Below, piece by piece: positions 7,625 to 19,543 of a DNA stretch of 64,000 bases. The translations under genes and the position numbers were made by a program. This stretch comes from Curvibacter cyanobacteriorum (GTDB lineage: Bacteria > Pseudomonadota > Gammaproteobacteria > Burkholderiales > Burkholderiaceae_C), in NCBI RefSeq assembly GCF_028649475.1, contig NZ_JAQSIP010000003.1, positions 310,001 through 374,000 of the forward strand, given 5' to 3'. Each line of letters begins with the position of its first letter. Within the stretch, counting starts at the first letter, position 1. The notes under the pieces are model-generated. The model did not search any database and was not told the origin of the DNA. It saw only the letters and a list, made by a program, of their open reading frames with translations.

Positions 7625-10215
7625 GCCAGTTGCTCGAGCAGGCGCTCGGCTTTGGTCTTCAGGCTGCCGGTGGCTTCGGCAATGACTTCCTCGACCAGGG
7701 CGCGGGCACCGTCGGCGTCGCCGATGGCGTTGAACTCCTCAGCCAAGGCCAGCTTGGTGGCCAGCGGGTCCTCGGGCTGCAGGTCCTGGTCGTCGTCGAA
7801 GTCGTCGAGCGTCGGCTCCTGGGGGGCGGCGGGCTCGGCAGGTGCGGGCTCCGCGGGCTCGGCCGGGGTCGATTTTTCGAGTTCGAGCGACAGCGAGTCG
7901 AGGTCGAACTCGATCATGCCGGAGTCGCTGGCCGGGGCTTCGGGCTCGGGTTCGAGTCGCGCCGGGGCCGTGGCGTTGCTGTTCGGGAAGTCCAGCTCCT
8001 CGGTCAGGTCCACGGCCGGGCTGTCGATCTGGGGCGTCAGTTCGGCGGCCTGGGTGGCCTGGCTCAGGCTGTCCGCGAAGCTCGGTGTCGGCGGCGCGGG
8101 GGGCTCGAGGTCGAGGTTCAGGTCGGCAAACGGATCACGTTCCGGCTGGGGGGGCGGGACGCTGCTGGGGGCCTCGTCGAGGGGCAGGTCGAGATCGAGG
8201 TCCAGATCCAGGTCGAGGTCACCGCCCGCGGCCGACGGTTCGGTGGGGGCGCTGAAGGGGATCGAGTTCGACGCTTCGGCCGGTACGGGTGCGGGCACCC
8301 CGTCGGTGTAGAGCGTGTTGGTCGGGTCCAGCTCTCGACCCAGGTCGCGGATGCGGTCCCACTCGGGGCCTTGGCCCTGGGTAAGGCGGAAAGCCTCGAG
8401 TGCCAGCGCGTTGAAGGCCACCAGATCGCGGCGCTTGGCGTAGATCTCGGCCAGCTTGGCGTGGATGGCGACGCGGGTCGGGTTGGTCTTGAGGGCCTCT
8501 TTGAGGATCTCTTCGGCCTGCAGGTCGCGGCCGTAGGCCAGGTAAACATCGGCTTCGGCCACCGGGTCCACGTCACCCGCATCGAGCTGGCTGGGGGAGT
8601 AGGCCATCGATGAGGAGCCCGTGGTGGAGTCGCGCGTGTCCACGCGCTGGCCACCACTGGCGCCAAAGAACGAGTCGGGCTGCAGCCGGCTTTCGAGGAA
8701 CGAGCTGTCCACATGGCCGGCGCGGCGGCGGCGCAGCCAGCGCACCAGGCCCAGCCCGCCGAGCAGGGCCAGGATGCCGCCACCCGCGGCGATGGGCAGC
8801 AGGGGGGCTTCGCCCAGGAAGCTCAGGAAGCCTGCTTCTTCAGCCGGGGCCGGCACCGGCGCCGGGGGCGGCGGTGGGGGCGCGGGCGGTGCCGGGGGCG
8901 CTGCGGCAGGGGCTTCGGGCGCTGCGGCCGGGGCGGCCACGGCCACCGTGGGCGTGGGTTCGGGTGGCGTGACAGCGGCGGCCGGCACGCTCACCGGCGC
9001 GGCCGGGGCCACCGTGGCCGTGGCTTCGGTGGGCTTGGTGGCCGGTGCCGGCGCGGTGGTCGCGGTCACGGCGCTGCTGATCTTGTTGAGGTCGCTGAGG
9101 TTCTTGTTCAGCTCGGCCAGGCGCTCGGCCTGGGCCTTGGCCTGCTTGTCTTCGGCGATCTTTTGCTCGGCCGATGCGGCACCCGCCTTGTCGGGCAGGG
9201 CGCCCTTGGACAGGGTGAGCTTGTCGGGGGCGGCGGCCTGGGGCTTTTTCTCGTCGACCTGGGTCTGTACCTTGCCGCTGGCACTGCGCTCGGCGGGGGC
9301 CACGTCCACGCTCGGGGCCTGGTTGGCCAGCTTGCGGCGGAAGTCGTTGAAGTCGCGGCTCTGGGCCTGGATCATCTGCCGGGCTTCGGCCGCGGGCACG
9401 GCCTCGGCGGCCGAGGCGTCGGGGATGTCCAGCACGGCACCGGCCTTGAGCCGGTTGACGTTGCCACGCAGGAAGGCGTCGGGGTTGGCCCGCATCAGGG
9501 CCACCAGCATCTGGTCCAGCGAGACCTGGCTGGGTTTCACATTGGCGGCAATGCGGCCCGCGGTGTCACCGGTCTTGACGGTCACGGTGTTGCCCGTGGG
9601 GGCCGGGGTGGCGGGGGCCGCCGGTGGTGCCTTGGCCACTGCGGGGGCCACCGGGCGGGCCGGGGCCGGGGCGGGCGCTGGGGCCGGGGCGGGCGTCGCC
9701 GCAGGCGGGGCCAGCACCACGGGCGGGGCCGAGCGCACGGGCGCCGCCGCGCTCTGGGCCGGGTTCACCGGGGGCGCAGGGGTTTGACGCGCGGCGGGCG
9801 GGTCAAACAGCAGGGTGTAGTCGCGCACGATGCGCCCCGAGGACCAGTTGGCTTCGAGGATGAGGTCGACAAAGGGATCGTTGACCACGCGGTCGCTGCG
9901 CAGTTGCAGCACGGCACGGCCGTCGGCGCGGCGTACCACGTCGATGTTCAGGCCCGAGAGGGCGCTGTTGTATTCAAAGCCCGCGGTGCGGAAGCTGGCC
10001 GGCGACGCGGGGGTGGCGCGCAGGCTGTCGAACTCGGCCGAGGTGATGTCGGGCAGGTCGATCTCGGCGCGCAGGGGCTCTCCCAGCGCGGACTGGACCG
10101 TCAGCCGGCCCAGCGCCAGCGCGTGGGCGTCTGCACCCCAGAGCCCGGCCGTGCTGACCAGCAGCGCTGCCAGGGCGGTGCTTTTCCACCGGTTCGTAGA
10201 AGCAGATGATGTCAT
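7621..10215 (-). CDS. fimV: FimV-like cell-pole hub protein (LysM, TM and TPR regions)
   Basis: Large inner-membrane protein with a periplasmic peptidoglycan-binding part and a cytoplasmic tail. In Pseudomonas FimV organises type IV pilus and polarity factors. From the chosen ATG it has 864 residues. The signal peptide ends near ADAHA (about 32), then the FimV N-terminal domain starts LGRLTVQSALGEPLRAEI. A LysM-like domain lies at about 209-265 (VTVKTGDTAGRIA). A Pro/Ala linker and a short coiled coil (about 350-380) precede one membrane segment near 480-500. A tail rich in acidic Asp-Leu repeats leads to the conserved FimV C-terminal helix region (DADGARALVEEVIAEA). The 5' end could extend 29 codons to 10302, but a signal peptide follows directly after 10215. 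Confidence 0.9.
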   Translation of the reverse strand: MTSSASTNRWKSTALAALLVSTAGLWGADAHALALGRLTVQSALGEPLRAEIDLPDITSAEFDSLRATPASPASFRTAGFEYNSALSGLNIDVVRRADGRAVLQLRSDRVVNDPFVDLILEANWSSGRIVRDYTLLFDPPAARQTPAPPVNPAQSAAAPVRSAPPVVLAPPAATPAPAPAPAPAPARPVAPAVAKAPPAAPATPAPTGNTVTVKTGDTAGRIAANVKPSQVSLDQMLVALMRANPDAFLRGNVNRLKAGAVLDIPDASAAEAVPAAEARQMIQAQSRDFNDFRRKLANQAPSVDVAPAERSASGKVQTQVDEKKPQAAAPDKLTLSKGALPDKAGAASAEQKIAEDKQAKAQAERLAELNKNLSDLNKISSAVTATTAPAPATKPTEATATVAPAAPVSVPAAAVTPPEPTPTVAVAAPAAAPEAPAAAPPAPPAPPPPPPAPVPAPAEEAGFLSFLGEAPLLPIAAGGGILALLGGLGLVRWLRRRRAGHVDSSFLESRLQPDSFFGASGGQRVDTRDSTTGSSSMAYSPSQLDAGDVDPVAEADVYLAYGRDLQAEEILKEALKTNPTRVAIHAKLAEIYAKRRDLVAFNALALEAFRLTQGQGPEWDRIRDLGRELDPTNTLYTDGVPAPVPAEASNSIPFSAPTEPSAAGGDLDLDLDLDLDLPLDEAPSSVPPPQPERDPFADLNLDLEPPAPPTPSFADSLSQATQAAELTPQIDSPAVDLTEELDFPNSNATAPARLEPEPEAPASDSGMIEFDLDSLSLELEKSTPAEPAEPAPAEPAAPQEPTLDDFDDDQDLQPEDPLATKLALAEEFNAIGDADGARALVEEVIAEATGSLKTKAERLLEQLA
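8183..8223. repeat. Hexanucleotide array coding for Asp-Leu repeats in FimV
   Basis: Tandem GAGGTC/CAGGTC/GAGATC-type hexamers which on the minus strand encode an alternating DLDLDLDL run. Such an array can expand or shrink in frame by slippage. It lies in the cytoplasmic tail of FimV. Confidence 0.7.
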
Positions 10216-10297
10216 GCTTGGATGTCCGGGTGCAGGTCGAACGGCAGGTCTCTTCTCAACATGGGTAACTTGGCCCGGACTCAAATAATGAAAAAGC

Positions 10298-10326
10298 ACC
10301 ATAGCATCAAGGCCTTATTCCGACAA
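10298..10326 (-). promoter_or_regulatory. Candidate sigma-70 promoter for fimV
   Basis: On the minus strand, TTGTCG (10326-10321), a 17-base spacer and TATGGT (10303-10298). It lies about 80 bases before the fimV ATG and after the asd terminator hairpin, where a promoter for fimV-truA-trpFBA-accD is needed. Both boxes are partial matches. Confidence 0.45.
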
Positions 10327-10376
10327 GCTGAGGCGCCTGCTGAACAGGCCCTGCGTGATGCGAGACCCAGAACGAA

Positions 10377-10412
10377 ACGGCTGGACGTTGTCAATTCACA
10401 ACGTCCAGCCGT
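10377..10412 (-). terminator. Long perfect hairpin after asd
   Basis: A perfect 14-bp stem (ACGGCTGGACGTTG with its complement) and an 8-base loop, beginning 30 bases downstream of the asd stop. On the minus strand it is followed by only a moderately T-rich tail (TTTCGTTCT), so it may terminate incompletely. Confidence 0.7.
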
Positions 10413-10441
10413 ACTTCGCGCCTGTCGGGTCGCCGGGGGAT

Positions 10442-11581
10442 TTAGGCGTCGAGCAGGATGCGCAGCATGCGGCGCAGCGGCTCGGCAGCGCCCCACAGCA
10501 GCTGGTCACCGATGGTGAAGGCGCCGACGTACTCGGGGCCCATGGCGAGCTTGCGCACGCGGCCCACGGGGATGGTCAGGGTGCCGGTCACGGCCACCGG
10601 GGTCAGGTCCTGGATGGTGGCTTCACGGGTGTTCGGCACGACCTTGGCCCAGGGGTTGTCGGCGGCGATCATGGCTTCGATGTCGGCCACGGGCACATCC
10701 TTCTTGAGCTTGAAGGTCAGGGCCTGGCTGTGGCAGCGCATCGCGCCAATGCGCACGCAGAAGCCGTCGACCGGGATGGCCGGGCTGTTGAAGCCTTCGC
10801 CGATGCCCAGGATCTTGTTGGTTTCGGCCATGCCCTTCCATTCTTCGCGGCTGACGCCGTTGCCCAGGTCCTTGTCGATCCAGGGGATCAGCGAACCGCC
10901 CAGGGGCACGCCGAAGTTGGCGGTTTCAGCGCCGCTCAGGCTGCGCTGCTTGGCGATGATCTGGCGGTCGATTTCCAGGATGGCGCTCTTGGGGTCGTCC
11001 AGCAGGTGCTTGACCTCGGCGTTCAGGGTGCCGAACTGGGTCAGCAGTTCGCGCATGTGCTGGGCGCCGCCGCCCGAAGCGGCCTGGTAGGTCTGGGTGG
11101 ACATCCACTCGACCAGACCAGCCTTGTACAGCGCACCCACGCCCATCAGCATGCAGCTCACGGTGCAGTTGCCGCCAACCCAGTTGTTGCCGCCCTTGGC
11201 CAAGGCGTCCTTGATCACCGGCAGGTTGACTGGGTCCAGGATGATGACGGCGTCGTCCTTCATGCGCAGGGTGGAGGCGGCGTCGATCCAGTGGCCGTTC
11301 CAGCCGGCGGCACGCAGCTTGGGGAATACCTCGGTGGTGTAGTCCCCGCCTTGTGCGGTCAGGATGATGTCGCAGCGCTTGAGCGCGTCGATGTTGTAGG
11401 CGTCCTGCAGGACGGTTTCGTTCTTCGCTTGCGCGGGGGCCTGGCCACCGGCGTTGGAAGTCGAGAAGAAAACGGGTTCGATCAGGCCGAAGTCACCCTC
11501 AGCCGTCATGCGGTCGATCAGCACCGAGCCGACCATGCCGCGCCAACCCACCAAACCTACGAGATTACCTACCTTCATCAC
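10442..11581 (-). CDS. asd: Aspartate-semialdehyde dehydrogenase
   Basis: Reduces aspartyl phosphate to aspartate semialdehyde, the branch point to lysine, threonine and methionine. The 379-residue protein has the N-terminal NADP-binding [11 protein letters not shown], the nucleophile Cys139 in GGNCTVSC, and the catalytic His in [11 protein letters not shown]. The length fits the gram-negative class. The start is either of two adjacent ATG codons; the first is used here. It lies downstream of leuB, separated by a hairpin, and before fimV. The homoserine branch genes hom and thrC are about 19 kb away. Confidence 0.96.
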   Translation of the reverse strand: MMKVGNLVGLVGWRGMVGSVLIDRMTAEGDFGLIEPVFFSTSNAGGQAPAQAKNETVLQDAYNIDALKRCDIILTAQGGDYTTEVFPKLRAAGWNGHWIDAASTLRMKDDAVIILDPVNLPVIKDALAKGGNNWVGGNCTVSCMLMGVGALYKAGLVEWMSTQTYQAASGGGAQHMRELLTQFGTLNAEVKHLLDDPKSAILEIDRQIIAKQRSLSGAETANFGVPLGGSLIPWIDKDLGNGVSREEWKGMAETNKILGIGEGFNSPAIPVDGFCVRIGAMRCHSQALTFKLKKDVPVADIEAMIAADNPWAKVVPNTREATIQDLTPVAVTGTLTIPVGRVRKLAMGPEYVGAFTIGDQLLWGAAEPLRRMLRILLDA

Positions 11582-11612
11582 ATTGCCCTTTCAGAAAAAT
11601 GAAATCTTCTTG

Positions 11613-11635
11613 TCCCCGGCTCGTCGGGCCGGGGA
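11613..11635 (-). terminator. Hairpin between leuB and asd
   Basis: Inverted repeat TCCCCGGC / GCCGGGGA with a 7-base loop. On the minus strand it is followed by an A/T-rich stretch containing ATTTTT. It may attenuate leu transcription before asd. Confidence 0.55.
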
Positions 11636-11659
11636 GGGCGTGACGAACCGGGCTACTGC

Positions 11660-12748
11660 TTAGCCTTTAATGGTCGTCTTGGTAATGGCAGCCACCACGG
11701 CATCACCCATTTCGCGGGTGCTGACCTTGGTTGTGCCTTCCGAGTAGATGTCAACGGTTCTGAGGCCAGCAGCCAGCACCGATTGCACCGCGGACTCGAT
11801 TCGGTCGGCGGCTTCGGCTTGGTTGAGGGAGAAGCGGAGCATCATGGCAGCGGAGAGTATTGTAGCCAAAGGATTGGCAATGCCCTTGCCGGCGATGTCG
11901 GGGGCGCTGCCATGGCTCGGTTCGTACAGGCCTTGGTTGCTCGAATTCAGGCTGGCCGAGGGCAGCATGCCGATCGAGCCGGTCAGCATCGCGGCCTCGT
12001 CGGACAGGATGTCGCCGAACATGTTGCCGGTCACCACCACGTCGAACTTCTTGGGGGCCTTGACCAGTTGCATGGCGGCGTTGTCGACGTACATGTGGTC
12101 GAGTTCCACGTCGGGGTACTGCTGGCCCACTTCGATCATGATGTCCTTCCAGAACTGGAAGGTTTCGAGCACGTTGGCCTTGTCCACGCTGGTCACACGC
12201 TTGCTGCGCTTGCGGGCCGCCTGGAAGGCGACGTGGGCGATGCGCTCCACCTCGGGGCGCGAATAGCGCATGGTGTCGAAGGCTTCTTCGGCGCCAGGGA
12301 AGTGGCCGTCCACGGCGGTGCGGCGGCCGCGCGGTTGACCGAAGTAGATGTCGCCGGTCAGCTCGCGGATGATCAGGATGTCCAGGCCCGCGATCAGCTC
12401 GGGCTTCAGGCTCGACGCGCCCACCAGCTGCTCGTAGCAGATGGCGGGACGGAAATTGGCAAACAGGCCCAGGTTCTTGCGCAGGCCCAGGATGGCTTGT
12501 TCGGGGCGCAGCGGTCGGTCGAGCTTGTCGTATTTCCAGTCGCCCACGGCGCCGAACAGGATGGCGTCCGATTCCTTGGCCAGCTTGAGGGTCGACTCGG
12601 GCAGTGGGTGGCCGTGGGCTTCGTAGGCGGCACCGCCGACGAGGGCGGTTTCGGTTTCAAACTTCAGGTCCAGCACGTTCAGGACCTTGACCGCTTCGGC
12701 CACGATTTCGGTACCAATGCCGTCACCGGGCAGGATGGCGATTTTCAT
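11660..12748 (-). CDS. leuB: 3-isopropylmalate dehydrogenase
   Basis: Oxidises and decarboxylates 3-isopropylmalate to 2-ketoisocaproate using NAD, the third step of leucine synthesis. It has 362 residues. Family marks include [10 protein letters not shown] at the N-terminus, the substrate-contact loop near [29 protein letters not shown] and the dehydrogenase signature [17 protein letters not shown]. The C-terminal [15 protein letters not shown] gives the NAD site. It is the last gene of the leuC-ent-leuD-leuB set, 65 bases after leuD. Confidence 0.97.
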   Translation of the reverse strand: MKIAILPGDGIGTEIVAEAVKVLNVLDLKFETETALVGGAAYEAHGHPLPESTLKLAKESDAILFGAVGDWKYDKLDRPLRPEQAILGLRKNLGLFANFRPAICYEQLVGASSLKPELIAGLDILIIRELTGDIYFGQPRGRRTAVDGHFPGAEEAFDTMRYSRPEVERIAHVAFQAARKRSKRVTSVDKANVLETFQFWKDIMIEVGQQYPDVELDHMYVDNAAMQLVKAPKKFDVVVTGNMFGDILSDEAAMLTGSIGMLPSASLNSSNQGLYEPSHGSAPDIAGKGIANPLATILSAAMMLRFSLNQAEAADRIESAVQSVLAAGLRTVDIYSEGTTKVSTREMGDAVVAAITKTTIKG

Positions 12749-12813
12749 GAGACAACACTTTCAAACGACCGGCTGCGCCGGCCAACAACACGAGGGCTAA
12801 AAAGGAGGTCGGC

Positions 12814-13464
12814 TCAGCCGACCATGGTTTGGGCCAGCCAGGGCTTCTGGGCCAGGCGTTCGGCTTCAAACGCCTTGATCTTGTCGGACTGGCGCAGGGT
12901 CAGGCCGATGTCGTCGAAGCCGTTCAGCAGGCAGTACTTGCGGAAGGCGTTGACTTCAAACGGGATCTCTTCGCCTTGCGGGCGCACGATCACCTGGCGC
13001 TCCAGGTCGATGGTGAGCTGGTAGCCCGGGAAGGCCAGCACTTCGTCAAACAACTGGGCCACGGTGGCCTCGGGCAACTGGATCGGCAGCAGGCCGTTCT
13101 TGAAGCTGTTGTTGAAGAAGATGTCGGCAAAGCTCGGCGCAATGATGGTGCGGAAGCCAAATTGGTCCAGCGCCCAGGGCGCGTGCTCGCGCGAGGAGCC
13201 GCAACCGAAGTTCTTGCGTGCCAGCAGGATCGAAGCGCCTTGGTAGCGCGGCTGGTTCAGCACGAAGTCGGGGTTGGGTTTGCGGCTGGCGGGGTCCTGG
13301 CCCGGCTCGCCGTGGTCCAGATAACGCCATTCGTCAAACAGGTTGGGGCCGAAGCCGGTCTTGCGGATCGACTTCAGGAACTGCTTGGGAATGATGGCGT
13401 CGGTGTCGACGTTCTCGCGGTCCATCGGGGCCACGAGGCCCTTGTGCACGGTGAATTTTTTCAT
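12814..13464 (-). CDS. leuD: 3-isopropylmalate dehydratase small subunit
   Basis: Small (swivel-domain) subunit of isopropylmalate isomerase; it pairs with LeuC. The 216 residues include [17 protein letters not shown] at the N-terminus and [15 protein letters not shown], the hallmark substrate-contact motif. The ATG at 13462-13464 lies only 12 bases after the small lipoprotein gene. Confidence 0.97.
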   Translation of the reverse strand: MKKFTVHKGLVAPMDRENVDTDAIIPKQFLKSIRKTGFGPNLFDEWRYLDHGEPGQDPASRKPNPDFVLNQPRYQGASILLARKNFGCGSSREHAPWALDQFGFRTIIAPSFADIFFNNSFKNGLLPIQLPEATVAQLFDEVLAFPGYQLTIDLERQVIVRPQGEEIPFEVNAFRKYCLLNGFDDIGLTLRQSDKIKAFEAERLAQKPWLAQTMVG

Positions 13465-13476
13465 GGCGGTTCGTTC

Positions 13477-13605
13477 TTATTTCTTGGCGGCGTTTTCAAT
13501 CGCCGAGCCGGCTTTTTGGACGTCCTCGCCCAGGCCTCTGACAGTGTTGCAACCCATCAGAGCGACCAGGGCAGTGAGGGTCAGTGCGGTGGTGAGTCGG
13601 TTCAT
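13477..13605 (-). CDS. Entericidin-like small lipoprotein
   Basis: A 43-residue reading frame starting MNRLTTALTLTALVALMGCN. It has a typical lipoprotein signal with the lipobox LMGC (Cys19), then a short amphipathic tail (VRGLGEDVQKAGSAIENAAKK). This matches entericidin A/B proteins, small membrane lipoproteins named for an antidote/toxin role in E. coli. A GGAG Shine-Dalgarno sequence lies just upstream. It sits between leuC and leuD with 12-base gaps on both sides, so it must be cotranscribed with the leucine genes. I recall this placement from other Burkholderiales. Why a cell-envelope lipoprotein is in a leucine operon is unknown. Confidence 0.88.
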   Translation of the reverse strand: MNRLTTALTLTALVALMGCNTVRGLGEDVQKAGSAIENAAKK

Positions 13606-13617
13606 GGCGGAGCTCCT

Positions 13618-15039
13618 TCAGGCAAATTGACGGACGTCGACGAAGTGACCGTGCACGGCAGCGGCCGCCGCCATGGCGGGGCTCACCAGGTGGGTGCGGC
13701 CCCCGGCGCCTTGGCGGCCTTCAAAGTTGCGGTTGCTGGTCGAGGCGCAGCGCTCGCCTGGCTCGAGGCGGTCGGCATTCATGGCCAGGCACATCGAGCA
13801 GCCCGGTTCGCGCCATTCAAAGCCCGCGGCCTTGAAGATCTGGTCCAGGCCTTCGCGTTCGGCCTGTTCCTTGACCAGGCCCGAACCCGGCACCACCATC
13901 GCCACCTTGATGTTCTTGGCCACTTTCTGGCCCAGGCGCTTGACCACGGCCGCGGCTTCGCGCATGTCTTCGATGCGGCTGTTGGTGCAGGAGCCAATGA
14001 ACACCTTGTCGACGAAGATGTCGTTCAGCGCCTTGCCAGGTTCGAGGTTCATGTAGGTCAGCGCACGTTCGATGGCGCCGCGCTTGTTGGCGTCCTTTTC
14101 CTTGTCGGGATCGGGCACCCGGGCGTCAATGCCCAGCACCATTTCGGGCGAGGTGCCCCAGGTGACTTGCGGCACGATCTGGGCGGCGTCGAGTTCGACC
14201 ACCGCGTCGAAGACGGCGTCGGCGTCCGAGTGCAAGGTCTTCCAGTAGGCGATGGCCTGCTCGAGTTCGACCCCGGTCGGGGCCAGCGGGCGGCCCTTGA
14301 CGTACTCGATGGTCTTGTCGTCCACGGCCACCAGACCCGCGCGGGCGCCGGCTTCGATGGCCATGTTGCAGACCGTCATGCGGCCTTCCATCGACAGCGC
14401 ACGGATCGCCGAACCGGCGAACTCGATGGTGTAGCCGGTGCCGCCGGCGGTACCGATCTTGCCGATGATGGCCAGCACGATGTCCTTGGCCGTGACGCCC
14501 TTGGTGACCGTGCCCTCGACCTTGATCAGCAGGTTCTTGGCCTTCTTGGCCAGCAGGGTCTGCGTGGCCATGACGTGCTCGACCTCGCTGGTGCCGATGC
14601 CGTGGGCCAGTGCGCCGAAGGCACCGTGGGTGGAGGTGTGCGAGTCGCCGCAGACCACGGTCATGCCGGGCAGGGTGGCGCCGTTCTCCGGGCCGATCAC
14701 GTGCACGATGCCTTGGCGCTTGGACATGAACGGGAAGAACGCGGCGGCGCCGAATTCCTTGATGTTGCTGTCCAGCGTGGTGATCTGTTCTTTGCTGATC
14801 GGGTCGGTGATGCCGTCGTAGCCCAGTTCCCAGCCTGTCGTCGGGGTGTTGTGGTCGGCGGTGGCGACGATGGAGCTCACGCGCCAGACCTTGCGGCCGG
14901 CCTCGCGCAGGCCTTCAAAGGCTTGCGGGCTGGTGACTTCGTGCACCAGGTGGCGGTCGATGTAGAGGATGGACGTGCCGTCTTCTTCGGTGTGAACGAC
15001 GTGTTCGTCCCAGATCTTGTCGTAAAGGGTGCGTCCCAT
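13618..15039 (-). CDS. leuC: 3-isopropylmalate dehydratase large subunit
   Basis: Aconitase-type [4Fe-4S] enzyme that isomerises 2- to 3-isopropylmalate together with LeuD. The 473-residue length is normal. Cluster cysteines are visible in GSCTNSR and GCSMCLAMN, and [26 protein letters not shown] is the conserved active-site block (quoted in part: [12 protein letters not shown]). The N-terminus is [15 protein letters not shown]. It is the first structural gene after the LysR gene, 34 bases downstream, so leuC-ent-leuD-leuB may be read with or controlled by that regulator. Confidence 0.97.
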   Translation of the reverse strand: MGRTLYDKIWDEHVVHTEEDGTSILYIDRHLVHEVTSPQAFEGLREAGRKVWRVSSIVATADHNTPTTGWELGYDGITDPISKEQITTLDSNIKEFGAAAFFPFMSKRQGIVHVIGPENGATLPGMTVVCGDSHTSTHGAFGALAHGIGTSEVEHVMATQTLLAKKAKNLLIKVEGTVTKGVTAKDIVLAIIGKIGTAGGTGYTIEFAGSAIRALSMEGRMTVCNMAIEAGARAGLVAVDDKTIEYVKGRPLAPTGVELEQAIAYWKTLHSDADAVFDAVVELDAAQIVPQVTWGTSPEMVLGIDARVPDPDKEKDANKRGAIERALTYMNLEPGKALNDIFVDKVFIGSCTNSRIEDMREAAAVVKRLGQKVAKNIKVAMVVPGSGLVKEQAEREGLDQIFKAAGFEWREPGCSMCLAMNADRLEPGERCASTSNRNFEGRQGAGGRTHLVSPAMAAAAAVHGHFVDVRQFA

Positions 15040-15073
15040 GGTGGTTCTCTGGTCTTTCGTGAGGAATTGAATT

Positions 15074-16111
15074 TTAGGCGGGCAGGGCCTGGGCCCGGGT
15101 CGGCGTGGCCGGGGCCACCGCGGTCACGCTGGTGGGGTGGGGCTCCGGGCGGGCGCCGGCCCGTGCGGGAGGTTCGGGTTGGCGCGGGGGCTGGCTGGCG
15201 CGCAGGTGCTCGGCCAGCAGGCGCGCCGTCATGGGCAGGGCCTGGAAGTCGCGTGCCACGATGCGCAGTTCGCGGTGGGCCCAGTCGTCGGTCAGGCGCA
15301 CGGCCTGCAACTGGCCCACGCCCTGCATCAGCGCAAAGGCGCGGTCTGGCAGCACGCCAACGCCCAGACCGTTGTCGATCATGCGGTACATGGCGTCCAG
15401 CCCGGTGACCTGGATGCGCAGCTTGAGCGTGCGGCCCGCGGCGGCGGCGGCCTGCTGCATCGCCAGGCTGATGCTGCTGTTGGCGTGCAGGCCCACGATG
15501 TCGTGGTCCAGCACGTCGGCAAAACTGGCTTCGCTCTGGCCGGCCAGCGGGTGGTCGTGCGGCAGCACCAGCACCAGGCGGTCTTCGCGGTAGGGCAGGG
15601 TCTGCAGCGGCGTGCCCAGGCTGGCGCTGTCGCGCACATGGCAGATGCCAAGGTCGGCGGCGCCTTCGCTGACGGCCTGCATCACGTCGGGGCTGAGGTG
15701 TTCTTCGAGGTCGATCTTGATCTGCTCGTGCTCGCGTGTGAAGGCGCCCAGGTCCTCGGGCAGAAACTGCACGATGGCCGAAATGTTGGCGTGGATGCGC
15801 ACGTGGCCGCGCACGCCATCGGCGTATTCGCTGAGTTCACCCTGCATTTTCTCGAGGCCGTAGAGCACGGTGCGGGCGTGGTGCAGCAGGCTTTCGCCGG
15901 CCGGGGTCAGGCGAACGCCCCGGCTGTGGCGGTACAGCAACTGGGTGTCGACGGTGGCTTCCAGGTCGCTCAGGCGTTTGCTGACCGCCGAGGCCGCGAT
16001 GAACTCGCGTTCCGCGGCCTTGCCAATGCTGCCCAGCTCGCACACGGCGACGAAGAGTTGCAGCGAGGTGAGGTCGATTCGACGGGCGAAATTGCGCTCT
16101 GAGCTTTTCAT
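15074..16111 (-). CDS. LysR-family transcriptional regulator upstream of leuC
   Basis: A 345-residue LysR-type regulator. The helix-turn-helix is near the N-terminus ([31 protein letters not shown]), here noted by its key parts SIGKAAE and [11 protein letters not shown]. The effector domain includes [15 protein letters not shown]. The C-terminal 40 residues are low-complexity Pro/Ala and unlikely to be structured. It runs in the same direction as leuC, unusual for a LysR regulator and its target, and is directly ahead of it. An earlier ATG at 16126 would add five residues but falls inside a strong inverted repeat, so I use 16111. The effector is unknown. Confidence 0.9.
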   Translation of the reverse strand: MKSSERNFARRIDLTSLQLFVAVCELGSIGKAAEREFIAASAVSKRLSDLEATVDTQLLYRHSRGVRLTPAGESLLHHARTVLYGLEKMQGELSEYADGVRGHVRIHANISAIVQFLPEDLGAFTREHEQIKIDLEEHLSPDVMQAVSEGAADLGICHVRDSASLGTPLQTLPYREDRLVLVLPHDHPLAGQSEASFADVLDHDIVGLHANSSISLAMQQAAAAAGRTLKLRIQVTGLDAMYRMIDNGLGVGVLPDRAFALMQGVGQLQAVRLTDDWAHRELRIVARDFQALPMTARLLAEHLRASQPPRQPEPPARAGARPEPHPTSVTAVAPATPTRAQALPA

Positions 16112-16120
16112 GTGGCTTTG

Positions 16121-16143
16121 ATTCATCTCGGTTGAAGATGAAT
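16121..16143. promoter_or_regulatory. Inverted repeat, candidate LysR operator
   Basis: Perfect 8-bp inverted repeat ATTCATCT-N7-AGATGAAT just upstream of the LysR gene. It contains the T-N11-A spacing typical of LysR binding sites. It is well placed for autoregulation. Confidence 0.5.
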
Positions 16144-16248
16144 TATCTATTTTCTACGGGTTTTTTGCCTTCCGAATTCTCCATCGACGATGGCTGCCTT
16201 CTTTTTTGTGGCGAGGTCTGGCCCTGGGCGCTGGCGCGCAGGCATGAA

Positions 16249-16273
16249 AAAAGCCCGCACTGGGCGGGCTTTT
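16249..16273 (-). terminator. Intrinsic terminator after dnaJ
   Basis: A 10-bp stem AAAAGCCCGC / GCGGGCTTTT with a 5-base loop, followed by a T run on the minus strand, 27 bases after the dnaJ stop. Confidence 0.85.
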
Positions 16274-16299
16274 GAAGGGGGGCTGAGTCGGTGCCGACT

Positions 16300-17433
16300 T
16301 CAGCTGAAGAAGTTCTTCAGGCGGTCGGTCCAGCTGTCTCCGCTGGGCGAATGCTTGCCACCGCCTTTCTTGAGCGACTCTTCGAGTTCGCGCAGCAGCT
16401 TGCGCTGGTGCTCGGTCAGCTTGACCGGTGTCTCGACCGCGATGTGGCAGTACAGGTCGCCCGGGTAGCTGGCGCGCACGCCCTTGATGCCCTTGCCGCG
16501 CAGTCGGAACTGCTTGCCGGCCTGGGTGCCTTCGGGGATGTCGATGGCGGCCTTGCCTTGCAGGGTCGGGACTTCGATCTCGCCGCCCAGGGCGGCGGTG
16601 ATGAAGCTCACCGGCACCGAGCAGTGCAGGTCGTCGCCGTCGCGCTCGAAGATGTCGTGCTTCTTGAGGCGGATCTCGATGTACAGGTCGCCCGGCGGGC
16701 CACCGTTGGTACCGGGTTCGCCGTTGCCCACGCTGCGGATGCGCATGCCGTCGTCGATGCCGGCGGGGATCTTGACCTCGAGCGTCTTCTGCTTCTTGAT
16801 CTTGCCCTGGCCGTGGCACACGGTGCAGGGCTCGGGGATCACCTTGCCGCTGCCGCGGCAGGTCGGGCAGGTTTGTTGCACGCTGAAGAAGCCTTGGCGC
16901 ATCTGCACGCTGCCCTGGCCGTTGCAGGTGCCGCAGGTCTTGGCGCTGGTGCCGGGCTTGGCGCCCGAGCCGTGGCAGGTGTCGCAGCTGTCCCAGCTCG
17001 GGATGCGGATCTGTGCATCCTTGCCGCGCGCGGCTTCCTCGAGGGTGATTTCCATCGCGTAGCTCAGGTCACCGCCGCGGTAGACCTGGCGGCCACCGGC
17101 CCGGCCACCGCCGCGCTGCTGGCCGAACATGTCGCCGAAGATGTCGCCAAAGGCTTCGGCAAAGCCGCCGTAGCCTTCGCCGCCCGGGCCGCGCATGTTG
17201 GGGTCCACGCCCGCGTGGCCATGCTGGTCGTAGGCCGCCCGCTTTTGCGGGTCGCTGAGCATTTCGTAGGCTTCCTTGGCTTCCTTGAATTTCTCCTCGG
17301 CAGCTTTGGCGGCATCACCCTGGTTGCGGTCAGGGTGGTGCTTCATCGCGAGCTTGCGATAAGCCTTCTTGATTTCTTCATCCGAGGCGGTCTTGCTGAC
17401 GCCCAGGATTTCGTAAAAGTCTCGTTTAGCCAT
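16300..17433 (-). CDS. dnaJ: Chaperone protein DnaJ
   Basis: Hsp40 co-chaperone that loads substrates onto DnaK and stimulates its ATPase. It has 377 residues. The J domain carries the His33-Pro34-Asp35 triad in KHHPDRNQ. A Gly-rich stretch ([11 protein letters not shown]) follows. Four zinc-binding CxxCxGxG repeats are present: [24 protein letters not shown] and CTVCHGQG. The C-terminal substrate-binding domain is complete. It is the third gene of grpE-dnaK-dnaJ, 89 bases after dnaK with a hairpin in the gap. Confidence 0.98.
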   Translation of the reverse strand: MAKRDFYEILGVSKTASDEEIKKAYRKLAMKHHPDRNQGDAAKAAEEKFKEAKEAYEMLSDPQKRAAYDQHGHAGVDPNMRGPGGEGYGGFAEAFGDIFGDMFGQQRGGGRAGGRQVYRGGDLSYAMEITLEEAARGKDAQIRIPSWDSCDTCHGSGAKPGTSAKTCGTCNGQGSVQMRQGFFSVQQTCPTCRGSGKVIPEPCTVCHGQGKIKKQKTLEVKIPAGIDDGMRIRSVGNGEPGTNGGPPGDLYIEIRLKKHDIFERDGDDLHCSVPVSFITAALGGEIEVPTLQGKAAIDIPEGTQAGKQFRLRGKGIKGVRASYPGDLYCHIAVETPVKLTEHQRKLLRELEESLKKGGGKHSPSGDSWTDRLKNFFS

Positions 17434-17462
17434 GGGTTTTCCGAGCCGGTTTCAACACAAAC

Positions 17463-17496
17463 GCCGCGCAGGGCCCTGTTCAGGGCACAGCGCGGC
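17463..17496 (-). terminator. Hairpin between dnaK and dnaJ
   Basis: GC-rich stem GCCGCGC / GCGCGGC enclosing an inner GCCC / GGGC stem, with no T run. It may lower dnaJ expression relative to dnaK or mark an mRNA processing site rather than act as a full terminator. Confidence 0.45.
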
Positions 17497-17522
17497 GGGC
17501 CATGCAGAAAGGCGAGGGGCGA

Positions 17523-19469
<1,947 letters not shown>

Positions 19470-19543
19470 GATTTACTCCTGTGTTTTGAACCTGCGGCTG
19501 GTCTGGCCGGCCGCTTGGGTGTGAATTGAATCTGTTGATGAGG

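Noticed and set aside
10377-10412. The 14-bp hairpin after asd as a mobile-element end or attachment site
   Set aside because: No second copy, no transposase and no direct repeats around it. A terminator explains its place.
12829-15408. An 859-codon frame antisense to leuD, entericidin and leuC
   Set aside because: Shadow of three solid genes; no Shine-Dalgarno and no family.
15137-16102. A 321-codon frame opposite the LysR gene
   Set aside because: The LysR protein has clear helix-turn-helix and effector domains; the opposite frame has none.
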